From CAZDUS01 sp964535015 (GTDB lineage: Bacteria > Verrucomicrobiota > Kiritimatiellia > CAIKKV01 > CAITUY01): a stretch of 64,000 nucleotides of DNA. The stretch spans positions 4,647 to 68,646 of the forward strand of contig CAZHRU010000003.1 in the NCBI GenBank assembly GCA_964535015.1. Direction: 5' to 3'. A program made the translations under genes and the position numbers. The notes under the pieces were generated by a model. It was not told the DNA's origin. It saw only the letters and a list, made by a program, of their open reading frames with translations, and ran no database searches. Every line of letters begins with the position of its first letter. The first letter of the stretch is position 1. Below, in pieces: positions 1 through 8,852 of the stretch.

Positions 1-1455
1 CACATGGTGGGGGACCGGTTGCTGAAGGAGTTTGCCGATATCCTGAAGCGGTCGGCACGAACGACGGATGTGGTGGCCCGGTATGGGGGTGATGAGTTTG
101 TCATCATGTTGCCGGAGACTGATTTGCCGGCGGGCCTGATGTTGGGGAACCGCGTGTTAAAGCTGGTGAGCGAGCATGTATTCTGTGCCGATTCGCTGGG
201 GTTGAAGTTGACGGCCTCGATCGGGGTGGCCACCAGTCTGGATGTTGACCCGGAGGCGCGCGCGTCCGAGATGTTGCGTCTTGCCGATATTGCGTTGTAT
301 GACGCGAAACGTGAGGGGCGCAACTGTGTCCGGTTGTGGTCGGCGGGGAGGGGGGGGCGGGAAACGCAGGCGCCCGAGGGGGGGGCGGAAGGACGGGACA
401 AGCCGGGACAGGGGCGAATTCTTCTGGTGGACGACGACTTGGCGATCCTGGAGGTGGTGTCGAGCATGCTGGGGAGCGCTGGTTACACGGTTGATGCGGA
501 ATCCTCATCGTCGGAGGCTTTTCGCCGGTTGGAGGAGAGCGTCGGGGTTTATGACGTGGTTTTGACGGACCTGCTGATGCCGGACGTGGATGGCCTGCAG
601 ATTCTGGACCGGGTTCGCATGATTGATACGTTGGCGATGCCGATTGTGATGACGGGGCAGGCCACCAAGGATACAGCGGTGTCCAGTTTGCGGCACGGGG
701 CGTTTGAGTTCATCGAGAAGCCGATCAGAAAGGGTGAACTACTGGCGGTGGTGGAGCGCGCCCGCGAGTACAGGCGGCTCAGGGTGGAGAACGACCGTTA
801 CCGGATCAGGCTGGAGGACATGGTTCGCCAGAAGAGCAGTGAGTTGGTTGATGCGCTGGAGCGGGTCAAGCACTCGCATGAGTTCACGTTGCTGGCGCTG
901 GCCAGTCTGTTGGATGCGCGGGAACAGGCGACGGGGCGGCACAGTCTGCGGGTACGGGACTTGGCGTGTGTGCTGGGGCAGGAGATGGGGATGACGGAGC
1001 ACGAATTGAACACGTTGAGGCAGGGCGCCTTGTTGCACGATATCGGCAAGATCGCCGTGCCCGATGCCATTCTTCTCAAGCCGGGGCCGCTGACGGAGGA
1101 GGAGTGGAAAGTGATGAAGACGCACTCGGAGGTCGGGTACAACATCCTCAAGATCAGTCCGTACATGCAGGAGGTGGCCGATCTGGTGTACTCGCATCAG
1201 GAGCGGTATGACGGGACGGGGTATCCGCGGGGATTGAAAGGCGATGCCATTGCGCTCACGGCGCGGCTGTTTGCGGTGGTGGATGCGTATGACGCGATGC
1301 GGTCGCATCGGCCTTACCGCCGGGCCATGACTTCGGTCCGGGCGGTGGAGGAGTTAAAGCGGAATGCCGGGACCCAGTTTGATCCGGCGGTGGTGGCGGC
1401 CTTTCTGCAGTGCGAGCATGCCATTGAAGCGGTGGGCCGCTGGGTGCCGGACTGA
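1..1455 (+). CDS. GGDEF-receiver-HD-GYP c-di-GMP protein, 5' truncated
   Basis: Partial at the window edge. The frame is open from base 1, and the first residues (His-Met-Val-Gly-Asp) match the middle of a GGDEF domain, so the ATG at base 4 is not the start. The 484 visible residues hold the GGDEF half-domain with an intact RYGGDEF near residue 30, a receiver domain at about 138-250 (acceptor Asp in VVLTDLLMP, Lys in FIEKP), a helical linker, and an HD-GYP domain at about 295-480 with HDIGK and HQERYDGTGYP. In these families GGDEF makes cyclic di-GMP and HD-GYP degrades it, and both signature sets are intact here. The receiver between them should gate the switch on phosphorylation by a kinase. 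Several kinases are encoded just downstream on the other strand. No signal peptide or membrane segment is visible in this part. Confidence 0.93.
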   Translation, partial: HMVGDRLLKEFADILKRSARTTDVVARYGGDEFVIMLPETDLPAGLMLGNRVLKLVSEHVFCADSLGLKLTASIGVATSLDVDPEARASEMLRLADIALYDAKREGRNCVRLWSAGRGGRETQAPEGGAEGRDKPGQGRILLVDDDLAILEVVSSMLGSAGYTVDAESSSSEAFRRLEESVGVYDVVLTDLLMPDVDGLQILDRVRMIDTLAMPIVMTGQATKDTAVSSLRHGAFEFIEKPIRKGELLAVVERAREYRRLRVENDRYRIRLEDMVRQKSSELVDALERVKHSHEFTLLALASLLDAREQATGRHSLRVRDLACVLGQEMGMTEHELNTLRQGALLHDIGKIAVPDAILLKPGPLTEEEWKVMKTHSEVGYNILKISPYMQEVADLVYSHQERYDGTGYPRGLKGDAIALTARLFAVVDAYDAMRSHRPYRRAMTSVRAVEELKRNAGTQFDPAVVAAFLQCEHAIEAVGRWVPD

Positions 1456-1477
1456 GGCGTTGTGTTGTGTCGGCGGG

Positions 1478-2878
1478 TTATCCGGGTTCACCAGCCTGTT
1501 CCACTTCCGCGGCGCGGATATTCAACAAGCGCATGCGGTAGTTGAGGATTCTCCTTGTGGTACCCAGGAGTTTTGCCGCGCGGGTCTGGACCCCCTTGGT
1601 TTGCCGGAGCGCGTCGAGGACCAGGCGTCGTTCGAAGGCGTTGACGGCATCTTCAAGCGAGGTGCCGGCCGGCACGGACTGGTGAGGGGTGACGGGTGTG
1701 ATGGGGGCGGTCCGCCGCAACGGGTCCGGGAGATCATCGGCGGTGATCTGGGTTTCGCCGGCGTGCAGGACCAGCATCCGTTCTATGAGGTTACGCAACT
1801 CGCGGACGTTACCCGGCCAGGGGTATTGTTGCAGGATGGCGAGGGCATCGGGGGTAAAGCCGGCGACCTTGACGTGCATGGACCGGCGGAAGGATTCCAG
1901 GAAATACTTTGCCAACCGGGGAATGTCGTCCTGGCGTTCACGCAGGGGCGGAAGGCGGATGGGGACTACATTCAGCCGATAGAAGAGGTCGTCGCGGAAT
2001 TTCCGGAGGCGGACTTCCTCGGTGAGGTCCCGTGCGGTGGCGGCCACGATGCGCGCGTTGGTGCGGATGATCTGGGTGCCGCCGACGCGCATATATTCCC
2101 GTTCCTGCAACACGCGCAGTAACTTCACCTGGGTTGAGAGGGACATTTCGCCGACTTCATCGAAGAAGATGGTTCCCTGACCGGCGAGATCAAAGCGACC
2201 GGACTTGCGGGTGTCGGCGCCGGTGAAGGCTCCTTTTTCATGTCCGAACAGTTCGCTTTCGAGGAGGGTTTCGGGCAGGGCGGCGCAATGAACGGGGATG
2301 AAGGGTTCATCGTGCCGGTTGGCGAGTGCATGGAGGCGGCGGGCGATCAACTCCTTGCCGGTACCGCTCTCGCCGGTGATCAGGACGGTGGCATCGGTAT
2401 CGGCGGCCTTGGCGACATCCGCCATGGCGGCCAGGAATGAGGGGGATTCGCCGACGAGGGCGCTGACGGGGAATTCCTGTTCCACCTCTTTCTGCAGGGT
2501 TTCGACACGGCGCCGCAAGGCGCTGGTTTCCAGGACACGGGCCACGATGCGGCGAATCTCGTCCACATCGAAGGGTTTGACCACGAAATCGTAGGCGCCA
2601 GCCTTCATGGCCTCGACCACGGGGCGGACGGAGGCCGAGGCGCTGACCATGACGCAGGGCAATTCCGGGTAGAGGTGCTGGATCTCCTTCAGGAGCGTGA
2701 TGCCGTCCTTTTCGGGCATGAGCACATCCAGCAGAACGAGATCGACCGACTGGGTTTCCAGAGTTTTGGAGGCGGCGGCCGCGTGTTCGGCCAGGGTGAG
2801 GTGGTAGGAGCGGGCGAAGACTTGCCGGAGGGATTCACGGCTGCCGCGGTCATCATCGACAATCAGGATGCGTTTCAT
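1478..2878 (-). CDS. NtrC-family sigma-54-dependent response regulator
   Basis: 466 residues in the usual three-domain order. The receiver domain covers 1-118 (DDD at 8-10, acceptor Asp51, Lys in VVKPF). The AAA+ domain has Walker A GESGTGKE at 169-176, the sigma-54 contact loop GAFTGA at 216-221 and Walker B FFDE at 238-241. The C-terminus is a Fis-type helix-turn-helix (AAKLLGTTRRILNYRM). Such proteins bind upstream sites when phosphorylated and drive sigma-54 promoters. The gene is last in a leftward operon, and its ATG overlaps the stop of the preceding kinase gene by 4 bases, so that kinase is its probable partner. A near-perfect sigma-54 promoter lies nearby at 10124-10140 ahead of the FadL-type gene and is a natural candidate target (inference). 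Confidence 0.96.
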   Translation of the reverse strand: MKRILIVDDDRGSRESLRQVFARSYHLTLAEHAAAASKTLETQSVDLVLLDVLMPEKDGITLLKEIQHLYPELPCVMVSASASVRPVVEAMKAGAYDFVVKPFDVDEIRRIVARVLETSALRRRVETLQKEVEQEFPVSALVGESPSFLAAMADVAKAADTDATVLITGESGTGKELIARRLHALANRHDEPFIPVHCAALPETLLESELFGHEKGAFTGADTRKSGRFDLAGQGTIFFDEVGEMSLSTQVKLLRVLQEREYMRVGGTQIIRTNARIVAATARDLTEEVRLRKFRDDLFYRLNVVPIRLPPLRERQDDIPRLAKYFLESFRRSMHVKVAGFTPDALAILQQYPWPGNVRELRNLIERMLVLHAGETQITADDLPDPLRRTAPITPVTPHQSVPAGTSLEDAVNAFERRLVLDALRQTKGVQTRAAKLLGTTRRILNYRMRLLNIRAAEVEQAGEPG

Positions 2879-4881
2879 GGTGGTGGCCCTCCTCCTTCAA
2901 TAGCCGGAAGGCGCACGGTGACACAGGTTCCGAGTTCGTTCGAGTGAATGGCGATCTGGCCGTTATGGTCAAGGATGGTGCGTTGTGCGACGGGGAGGCC
3001 GAGGCCGATTCCGCGTGCCTTGGTGGTGTAGAAGGGGGAGAAGACCTTGCTGAGGTGATCGGCGGGGATGCCCGGGCCGTTATCCTTGACGACAAGGACC
3101 ACGGTGGGTTGGAGGGGGTCGTCCTGTTGGGCATGCAGGAGGAGGGACAGTTCGGGACGGGGTTGGTTGGCCAGGGCCTCGATGGCATTGCGGATGAGGT
3201 GCTGGAAGGCTTCACCAAGGGCGCGGGCGTCGCCGTTCACCTTGGGAATGGGGGTATCGGCTGAGATTCGCGTATGGAGGGCCTCGCGTTGTGCGGGCGT
3301 GAGGAGCGAGGCGAGGGAGGTCTCCACAATGGCGGCGATGTTCAGAGGTGATGGATGGAGGGGTGGGGGGTGCGCGTAGTCGTTGATCTGATTGATAATG
3401 GCGTTCAGGCGGTCCACTTCCAAAGAGACGAGGTCGCTGAACTCGGCCCGGAATTCCTTGTCGTCGTACCGTTCCGGCAGCAATTGGGCAAAGGTTTTGA
3501 TGGTGACCAGAGGGTTGCGGACCTCGTGTGACATTCCGGCGGCCAGTTCGGCCCAGAAGGTGGCGCGTTCGAGCCGTTCTGTTTTTTCCAGGAGGATTGC
3601 CTGATCGGTCACGTCCTGGATGATGGCCAGGGCGCCCAGGCAGAGGGCGCGGTTGATCAGGCGTTCTGTCCGGACGATCAGGCTGCGACGGGTGGATGGA
3701 TCAATCCAGGACGCATTGCCGGGGACCCCATTTTCGCCCAGGGTGCGCCGGAAGATATCGGCCAGACGACCGTCGACGGCCTCAATGGGGTGGCCGGTGG
3801 CGGATTCGGCGTTGCCGCCGATCATGTCACGGGCGGCTTGATTGCACCAACGGACGATGCCATCGGCGTCCACGGCGATGATGCCGGAGGGGAGGGCATG
3901 GAGGAGGGTTTCGGCCAGTGTTTTCTGAAGTGTGACCTCCTCAAGGAGCAGGGCGTTCTCAAGCGTTGTGGAGACGCAGTCGGCGAGGGCGATCAGGTTT
4001 TCGACACGGGTATTGTCGAAGGGGGCCCCGGTGGAGAGGTGGCCGACGTGGATCCAGCCGAGGAGTCGGTCGCGGGATTGGAGAGGAACGAGGGCCTCGG
4101 CGCCCAGTTGATCCAGTGTCTGAGCGAGAACGAGGCGGGTGGTGGGGTCCTCGGTGAGGTTCAGGTTGGAACGGGTGATGGCGTGGGCCCGGAGTTTCAG
4201 CCAGCGGACGAGCGGGTGGTTGGCATCGAATTCCAGTCCGGCGGTGTTTTCCATGCAGCGGACATTTGCCCTGAGTCGGTAGTATTCGCCGTCGCGGGTG
4301 CGGCAGAAGATGCCTACGCGCGCCACCTTCAGGGTGCCGGCGGTTTCATCGGCGAGACGGTGCAGGAGGGAGTCCACATTGCTGAACTGACGGAGTGCGG
4401 AGGAGAAATCGCTGACCGTGAGGCAGGCCGGGCGGGTATCGGCGTTGCGGGTGGTGTCGGAGTTTATGATGGCGGACAGGCGGGCGGTATCGGCCCGCAG
4501 GCGGCGATTATCCTCGGCGGTGGACAGATGAGTCAAGGCGCGTTCAACCAGAGAGGAGATTCGGCGGTAGTCCGCCTCGGCGTCCTCCACGGCATAGAGT
4601 CCCATTCCCTGTGCGGCGAGCATGGGGTCGCTGCCGGGGACGCCAAAGGCGATGATCAGGCCGTGGGGCCAGGAGGCGGTCAGGTGGTGGAGTTGGTCGA
4701 AAACGCCGGGGGACTGGAGATCCATCAGTAGGAGGCAGGCGGGCAGGCGGTCGAGTTCGGCGGACAGTTCATGTGGTGAGGACACGGGTTGCACCGAGAC
4801 GATGCCGTCCAATCCCGCGCACAGGCGTTGAGCCCATGTGTCGGAATTACTGCAAAGCAGACAGGTTAGGGGTGATTTCAT
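2875..4881 (-). CDS. GAF/PAS sensor histidine kinase with N-terminal receiver-like domain
   Basis: 668 residues with no membrane segment. The N-terminal 120 residues look like a degenerate receiver (LLMDLQSPG keeps an Asp). A GAF-like domain follows at about 155-320, then a PAS domain (LPSGIIAVDADG), a HisKA domain with the phospho-His in MSHEVRNPL near residue 460, and a HATPase domain with DNGPGIP and GIGLGLPVA. The dimerisation segment is nearly identical in layout to that of the upstream kinase (both have IKTF-QLLPER), so the two are tandem paralogues. It overlaps the genes on both sides by 4 bases, which indicates translational coupling. A cytoplasmic location and control of the adjacent NtrC-type regulator are inferred. 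Confidence 0.93.
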   Translation of the reverse strand: MKSPLTCLLCSNSDTWAQRLCAGLDGIVSVQPVSSPHELSAELDRLPACLLLMDLQSPGVFDQLHHLTASWPHGLIIAFGVPGSDPMLAAQGMGLYAVEDAEADYRRISSLVERALTHLSTAEDNRRLRADTARLSAIINSDTTRNADTRPACLTVSDFSSALRQFSNVDSLLHRLADETAGTLKVARVGIFCRTRDGEYYRLRANVRCMENTAGLEFDANHPLVRWLKLRAHAITRSNLNLTEDPTTRLVLAQTLDQLGAEALVPLQSRDRLLGWIHVGHLSTGAPFDNTRVENLIALADCVSTTLENALLLEEVTLQKTLAETLLHALPSGIIAVDADGIVRWCNQAARDMIGGNAESATGHPIEAVDGRLADIFRRTLGENGVPGNASWIDPSTRRSLIVRTERLINRALCLGALAIIQDVTDQAILLEKTERLERATFWAELAAGMSHEVRNPLVTIKTFAQLLPERYDDKEFRAEFSDLVSLEVDRLNAIINQINDYAHPPPLHPSPLNIAAIVETSLASLLTPAQREALHTRISADTPIPKVNGDARALGEAFQHLIRNAIEALANQPRPELSLLLHAQQDDPLQPTVVLVVKDNGPGIPADHLSKVFSPFYTTKARGIGLGLPVAQRTILDHNGQIAIHSNELGTCVTVRLPAIEGGGPPP

Positions 4882-7376
4882 GGTGGTGCCGTGCCGTCGT
4901 TGAACAGTGGGAACTGTAGGGTGAATGTGGTTCCCTGCCCGATCGCGCTCTTGACGTCGATGATGCCGCTGTGTTCATGAATGATGCCGTGGGCGACGGA
5001 AAGCCCAAGGCCGGTGCCGTGGCTTTTGGTGGTGAAGAAGGGGTCGAAGATGTGAGTGAGGGCGTCCTGGGCGATGCCTTCGCCGGTGTCCTGGATGGAG
5101 AGGACGATATGGCGTCCGTTGGGGTGATGGTTTGGAGGGGAGAGAGGGTGGTAGTCGGTGGTGGTGATGGTCAGGGTGCCGGAGTCGGGCATGGCATCGA
5201 TGGCGTTCAGGAAGAAGTTAATGAGGGCCTGGCCCAACTGATGGGCGTCGGCGTTGATCAGGTCGGAGGTGGCCTCGAAGTGTTGTTCCAGCCGGATGTC
5301 TTTCTGGCGGAGTTGCTGACTCATCAGTTTGGTGGCGTGGTCGAGGACTTCGTGGAGGTGGGAAGGGGCGAGGATGGGGCGGGACGGTCGTGAGAAGCGC
5401 AGGAGTTGGTTAACGATGGTGTCGATGCGTTTGACTTCGGATCCGACCAGGGAGGTGAAGGTGTCGCGGAAGTCGGCGTCGTCGAAGCGTTCGGGGAGGA
5501 GTTGGGTGAAGGTTTTGATGGAGACGAGGGGGTTCTTGATTTCGTGGGCCATGCCCGCGGCGAGGGTGCCGATACTGGCGAGGCGGTCGGTCCGGCGGAC
5601 TTGCAGTTCCAGTTGGCGGATGGCGGTGAGGTCGTTGATGACCAGGAACGCGCCCATCATCTGGCCGGTGTGGCTGTAGAACACGGAACTGCTGACGCGG
5701 ACGGGGGTTTCGGTGTCGTCGGGCCAAGGGAGGATGATATCCTTGTCGCGGGTGCCCTGGCCTTGAGTGATGGTTTCCGTGAAGACGTCGGCGAGAGCGG
5801 GGGGGATGGCGGCGAGGGTGGTGGGAGCGGAGGCGAGGTGGAGAATGCGTTGAGCCTCGCGATTGAAGACGGTCAGGTTGCTGTTGGTGTCGGCGGCGAT
5901 GACGCCGCTGGCGAGGCCATCCACGAGTAGGTCGTTGTAGAGTTTGGCATTTTGGACCTCGGTATAGAGGCGGGCGTTATTCAGGGCGATGGCCAGTTGG
6001 TTGCACAGGAGTTGCAGTCCCTGTTGGTCGGGCGCTCCGTAGATGCGTCCTGACAGTTTGGGTCCAAGGAGGAGAATGCCTTCAAGGCCGTCCGGGGACC
6101 GCATGCCGGCGGCGGCGGAGATCTTGATATTGTCGAGGAACTGGATGGTCTGCGCCATGGTGGGGTTGGGATTGAGGCGTTTTATGATGTCCGGGACGAT
6201 GGTCTCGCCGCTCTCCCTGAGCATTTGGGGCAGGATGTCGTGTTGGCTGATTGTCAACGGTGTGGAGCCTGGAGTGAGCGGGTAGCGTTCGACATAGGAA
6301 TCGTCCTTGGCGAAGAGGATGCGGACTTGATCCGTGCCCGTCGCCTCCGCCACCAGGCGGGCGAATTCAGAAACCAAGGCGTCTATCGTGGTAATCGATC
6401 GCAGGATATTGGATGTCGATTGCATGGCGGAGGAAACATCCATGGGGGCAAAATGGATAAAGACGCGATTGGCGAACCGTTGCATCCGGCCGTGAGCCGG
6501 GGCGAGTGAGAAGGCGGTTGTCAAGGCGGCAAGAAAATGGGCGATGGGATGGTTGGAAATGTGGAATACCGAGAGTAGCTGGTTTACCGGCCACCAGGTG
6601 ACGAAATAGACGATGGAGAGATAGAAGATCAACAGGCTGTAGGCAATGGCCATTCGGAAGACGTAGGCCATGTCCATGATGCGGCGAGTGGCGATGCCAT
6701 AGGCGATGACGACATCCAGCACGATGACTGACAAGGGGGCAAGTTGAATGGGCGCGGACGTCTCCATAAACAGGGGAACGAGGATGACCAATCCGAGGGC
6801 GGACAACAGGCCAAGGGCGGCCCCCAGAAGGACATAGTTCATTTCCGCGCGGCGGATGCCTTGCAGGTGTTTCAGGGAGCGGGCGAACTCCCAGATGAGA
6901 AGGATCAGGGACCCCGTGAAGAAGACCGGGAAAAGCCAAAAGGCCACACCAAAGACAGGTTCCGGGACCGCCATGGCGGGGTTGGCGGGATTGGAGGGGG
7001 AGTACATGCCTTGCACGATGAGCGGGGTTAGGGAGGCGGTCAGCGACAAGGCAATGGCCGCGCCCAGCCAGACGCGGTTACGGGTGATGATTTTCCAGCT
7101 ACTGTCGGCGGGGAAAAGAATGGACTGGCGGAGCCAGTCGAACGTCAGCGGGAAAAGGGCGGCCATGCTGTGACAAAAGCGAATCAAGAACAGGGTGATG
7201 CGATCCGACGGAGCAGAAAAGCCGAGGGCGAGCGCGATGAGCCAACACGCCAGAATGCCGGACAGGACCATGAATAGTTGATTGGTTGGCCGGCGGGGGT
7301 TGGTTCGATAGACGCTGATGCCCAGTCCCACGTCAAACCCGACGGCGATGAGATGGAAAACTGATAAGATGTTCAT
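4878..7376 (-). CDS. Polytopic membrane sensor histidine kinase (multi-TM, GAF, PAS, HisKA, HATPase)
   Basis: 832 residues. The first ~285 contain eight or nine hydrophobic helices (for example LSVFHLIAVGFDVGLGISVY, ITLFLIRFCHSMAALFPLTF, FRMAIAYSLLIFYLSIVYFV). A GAF-like domain follows at about 320-470, then PAS (GLASGVIAADTNSNLTVFN), HisKA with the phospho-His in MAHEIKNPL, and HATPase with DTGEGIAQD and GTGLGLSVA. Many-helix input regions of this kind are known in kinases that sense hydrophobic signals (LuxN and CqsS types) but also in others, so the ligand is unknown. The gene sits between the ketosynthase and the second kinase with 4-base ATGA overlaps at both ends. The PEP-CTERM kinase PrsK also combines a membrane region, GAF and HisKA and is an alternative relative. 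Confidence 0.94.
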   Translation of the reverse strand: MNILSVFHLIAVGFDVGLGISVYRTNPRRPTNQLFMVLSGILACWLIALALGFSAPSDRITLFLIRFCHSMAALFPLTFDWLRQSILFPADSSWKIITRNRVWLGAAIALSLTASLTPLIVQGMYSPSNPANPAMAVPEPVFGVAFWLFPVFFTGSLILLIWEFARSLKHLQGIRRAEMNYVLLGAALGLLSALGLVILVPLFMETSAPIQLAPLSVIVLDVVIAYGIATRRIMDMAYVFRMAIAYSLLIFYLSIVYFVTWWPVNQLLSVFHISNHPIAHFLAALTTAFSLAPAHGRMQRFANRVFIHFAPMDVSSAMQSTSNILRSITTIDALVSEFARLVAEATGTDQVRILFAKDDSYVERYPLTPGSTPLTISQHDILPQMLRESGETIVPDIIKRLNPNPTMAQTIQFLDNIKISAAAGMRSPDGLEGILLLGPKLSGRIYGAPDQQGLQLLCNQLAIALNNARLYTEVQNAKLYNDLLVDGLASGVIAADTNSNLTVFNREAQRILHLASAPTTLAAIPPALADVFTETITQGQGTRDKDIILPWPDDTETPVRVSSSVFYSHTGQMMGAFLVINDLTAIRQLELQVRRTDRLASIGTLAAGMAHEIKNPLVSIKTFTQLLPERFDDADFRDTFTSLVGSEVKRIDTIVNQLLRFSRPSRPILAPSHLHEVLDHATKLMSQQLRQKDIRLEQHFEATSDLINADAHQLGQALINFFLNAIDAMPDSGTLTITTTDYHPLSPPNHHPNGRHIVLSIQDTGEGIAQDALTHIFDPFFTTKSHGTGLGLSVAHGIIHEHSGIIDVKSAIGQGTTFTLQFPLFNDGTAPP

Positions 7377-8617
7377 AGGAACCCCGGGGGCCGCTCGACA
7401 ATGAGAGTGCTGTTATTGCCCCCCAGTCCGTGGGAGTTGATCAATACAACCCTGGCGTCAATGCGTCGGGCTTTCCAGGGGACATAGTCGAGGTCGCAGG
7501 CGGGGTCGGGTTTGTCAAGATTGGTTGTTGGGGTAAGAATTCCATTTCGCATGCCCATGGAACTGGCGATGACTTGGAGCGGGCCTGCGACGGCGAGGGG
7601 GCTGCCGATAACGCCTTTGATGGAGGTTACCGGTGTCCGGTAGGCAAGAGGCCCGAAGACTCTCTTGATCATTAACGTCTCGATGCGGTCAATAAGGGGA
7701 TGTCCGGGGCCATGGGCGGAAATATAGTCCACACTTTCTGTTCTTATGCCTGCGTTGGCAAGAGCCATACGCATGGTGTCTTCAAGGCCAGAACCGGGTT
7801 GAGCGAGGTCGGGATCCACACGGGTAGCAAACCCGGTGATCTCGAGATAAGGCCGTACCCCACGCCTCCGGGCATGTTCAAGGCTTTCCAGAATCAGGAT
7901 TCCCGATCCTTCGGAGAGGACTCCCGAATCCCGGTCAAGGTCAAACGGACGACAGGCTTTCCCCGGGGTGTCGTTGCGCGTCGAGAGCAAACCGCCTGCT
8001 GCCATGGCTGAATAGGTCAAGGTGTTGATGGGGGCATCTGTGGCGCCACACATCCCGATTTCGGCTTTTCCGCGTCGGATCAGATCGGCGGTGGCGGCAA
8101 TGGCGTCAATTCCCGCCGTGCAGGCGGAACCTGTTGTTGTGGCCTGGGTGATACGGGGGATGTATTGGGCCAATATACTGGCGGCATGATGGGGATGCGA
8201 GGCTTGAGCCAGATGGGCATGCATGCGTTCAGGCCCGTGGGCCAGCAGGCGGTCATGGATTTGGGCAACGACCTCAATGGCGATCGAACCGACTCCCAGT
8301 ATCAAAGGGAAGGGTTGATTGCCGGTGCGATGTTCCGTAAGGGATGCATCCTTGAGAGCCTCGTAGGCGGCCGCCAGGGCCATCTGGGTTTGGCGGGCGA
8401 TTCGCTTGGTGCTGATATGATGCCCCACATGGACTGAGGGATTGAAGTCCTGAACTTCGCCGGCAATTCGACTTGGGTATCCGGTGGTATCAAACGACCG
8501 GATCGCCTTGATGCCGCTCCGGCACGCAACAAGTGATTCCCAAAAGGCAGTCTTCCCTATTCCATTTGGTGCAACGACGCCCAATCCAGTGACAACCACT
8601 CTATTGCAAATTGCCAT
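7373..8617 (-). CDS. FabF-like beta-ketoacyl-ACP synthase lacking the second catalytic His
   Basis: 414 residues from the ATG at 8617. The frame stays open upstream to 9082, but that part crosses the low-GC intergenic region and the divergent gene and shows no family similarity. The fold landmarks of KAS II are clear: nucleophile Cys166 in TTGSACTAG, first active-site His302 in SAHGPGHPL, Lys334, and a C-terminal NSHGLGGNN loop. The second catalytic His, normally in KSMTGH, is Ser339 in SIKGVIGSP (codon 7601-7603, read as AGC on the gene strand). The Phe gatekeeper of the last loop reads Leu. KAS II condenses malonyl-ACP with an acyl chain, and loss of this His should impair malonyl decarboxylation. 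No acyl carrier protein lies nearby. It heads the operon with two kinases and the NtrC-type regulator, which is odd company for a lipid enzyme. Confidence 0.93.
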   Translation of the reverse strand: MAICNRVVVTGLGVVAPNGIGKTAFWESLVACRSGIKAIRSFDTTGYPSRIAGEVQDFNPSVHVGHHISTKRIARQTQMALAAAYEALKDASLTEHRTGNQPFPLILGVGSIAIEVVAQIHDRLLAHGPERMHAHLAQASHPHHAASILAQYIPRITQATTTGSACTAGIDAIAATADLIRRGKAEIGMCGATDAPINTLTYSAMAAGGLLSTRNDTPGKACRPFDLDRDSGVLSEGSGILILESLEHARRRGVRPYLEITGFATRVDPDLAQPGSGLEDTMRMALANAGIRTESVDYISAHGPGHPLIDRIETLMIKRVFGPLAYRTPVTSIKGVIGSPLAVAGPLQVIASSMGMRNGILTPTTNLDKPDPACDLDYVPWKARRIDARVVLINSHGLGGNNSTLIVERPPGFL

Positions 8618-8852
8618 CTTCTGTTGCCTGGGGAAGGTTTCCTTATTCAAGCACTTGTGCAGAGAGAAACTTTCGTGTTGAGAAAACGCGCAAAAATAAT
8701 AACTATTACCTCGCAAATATGGCGCTGAAAGGGTTATGTTCAAAAGTGCGCATCTAATGTTCAAGTTTGTACAAAGACGTCCAGCCAATTGCAAGGAATA
8801 AATCAACGAACTGTGATGGAATTGTTGGTGAGTGCTTAGAAAAGGAGATGCA
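8618..8852. other. Divergent AT-rich intergenic region
   Basis: This 235-base gap separates the divergently read ketosynthase and methyltransferase genes and must hold both promoters. Bases 8701-8760 contain 24 G+C of 60 (40 percent), far below most of the window. It contains the palindrome GCACTTGTGC near 8670 and TTTGTACAAA near 8765. No sigma-54 consensus was found on either strand. A good ribosome binding site (AAGGAG at 8842-8847) precedes the methyltransferase. Confidence 0.5.

Noticed and set aside
3790..4731. Long open frames opposite real genes, also at 21218-22417, 52353-54011 and 36104-37084.
   Set aside because: They are antisense to clear, motif-bearing genes and have the low-complexity composition expected from the high-GC complement.
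1478..7376. Assignment of the kinases and regulator as PrsK/PrsR of a PEP-CTERM system.
   Set aside because: The domain layout is compatible, but no exosortase or PEP-CTERM protein is visible in the window.
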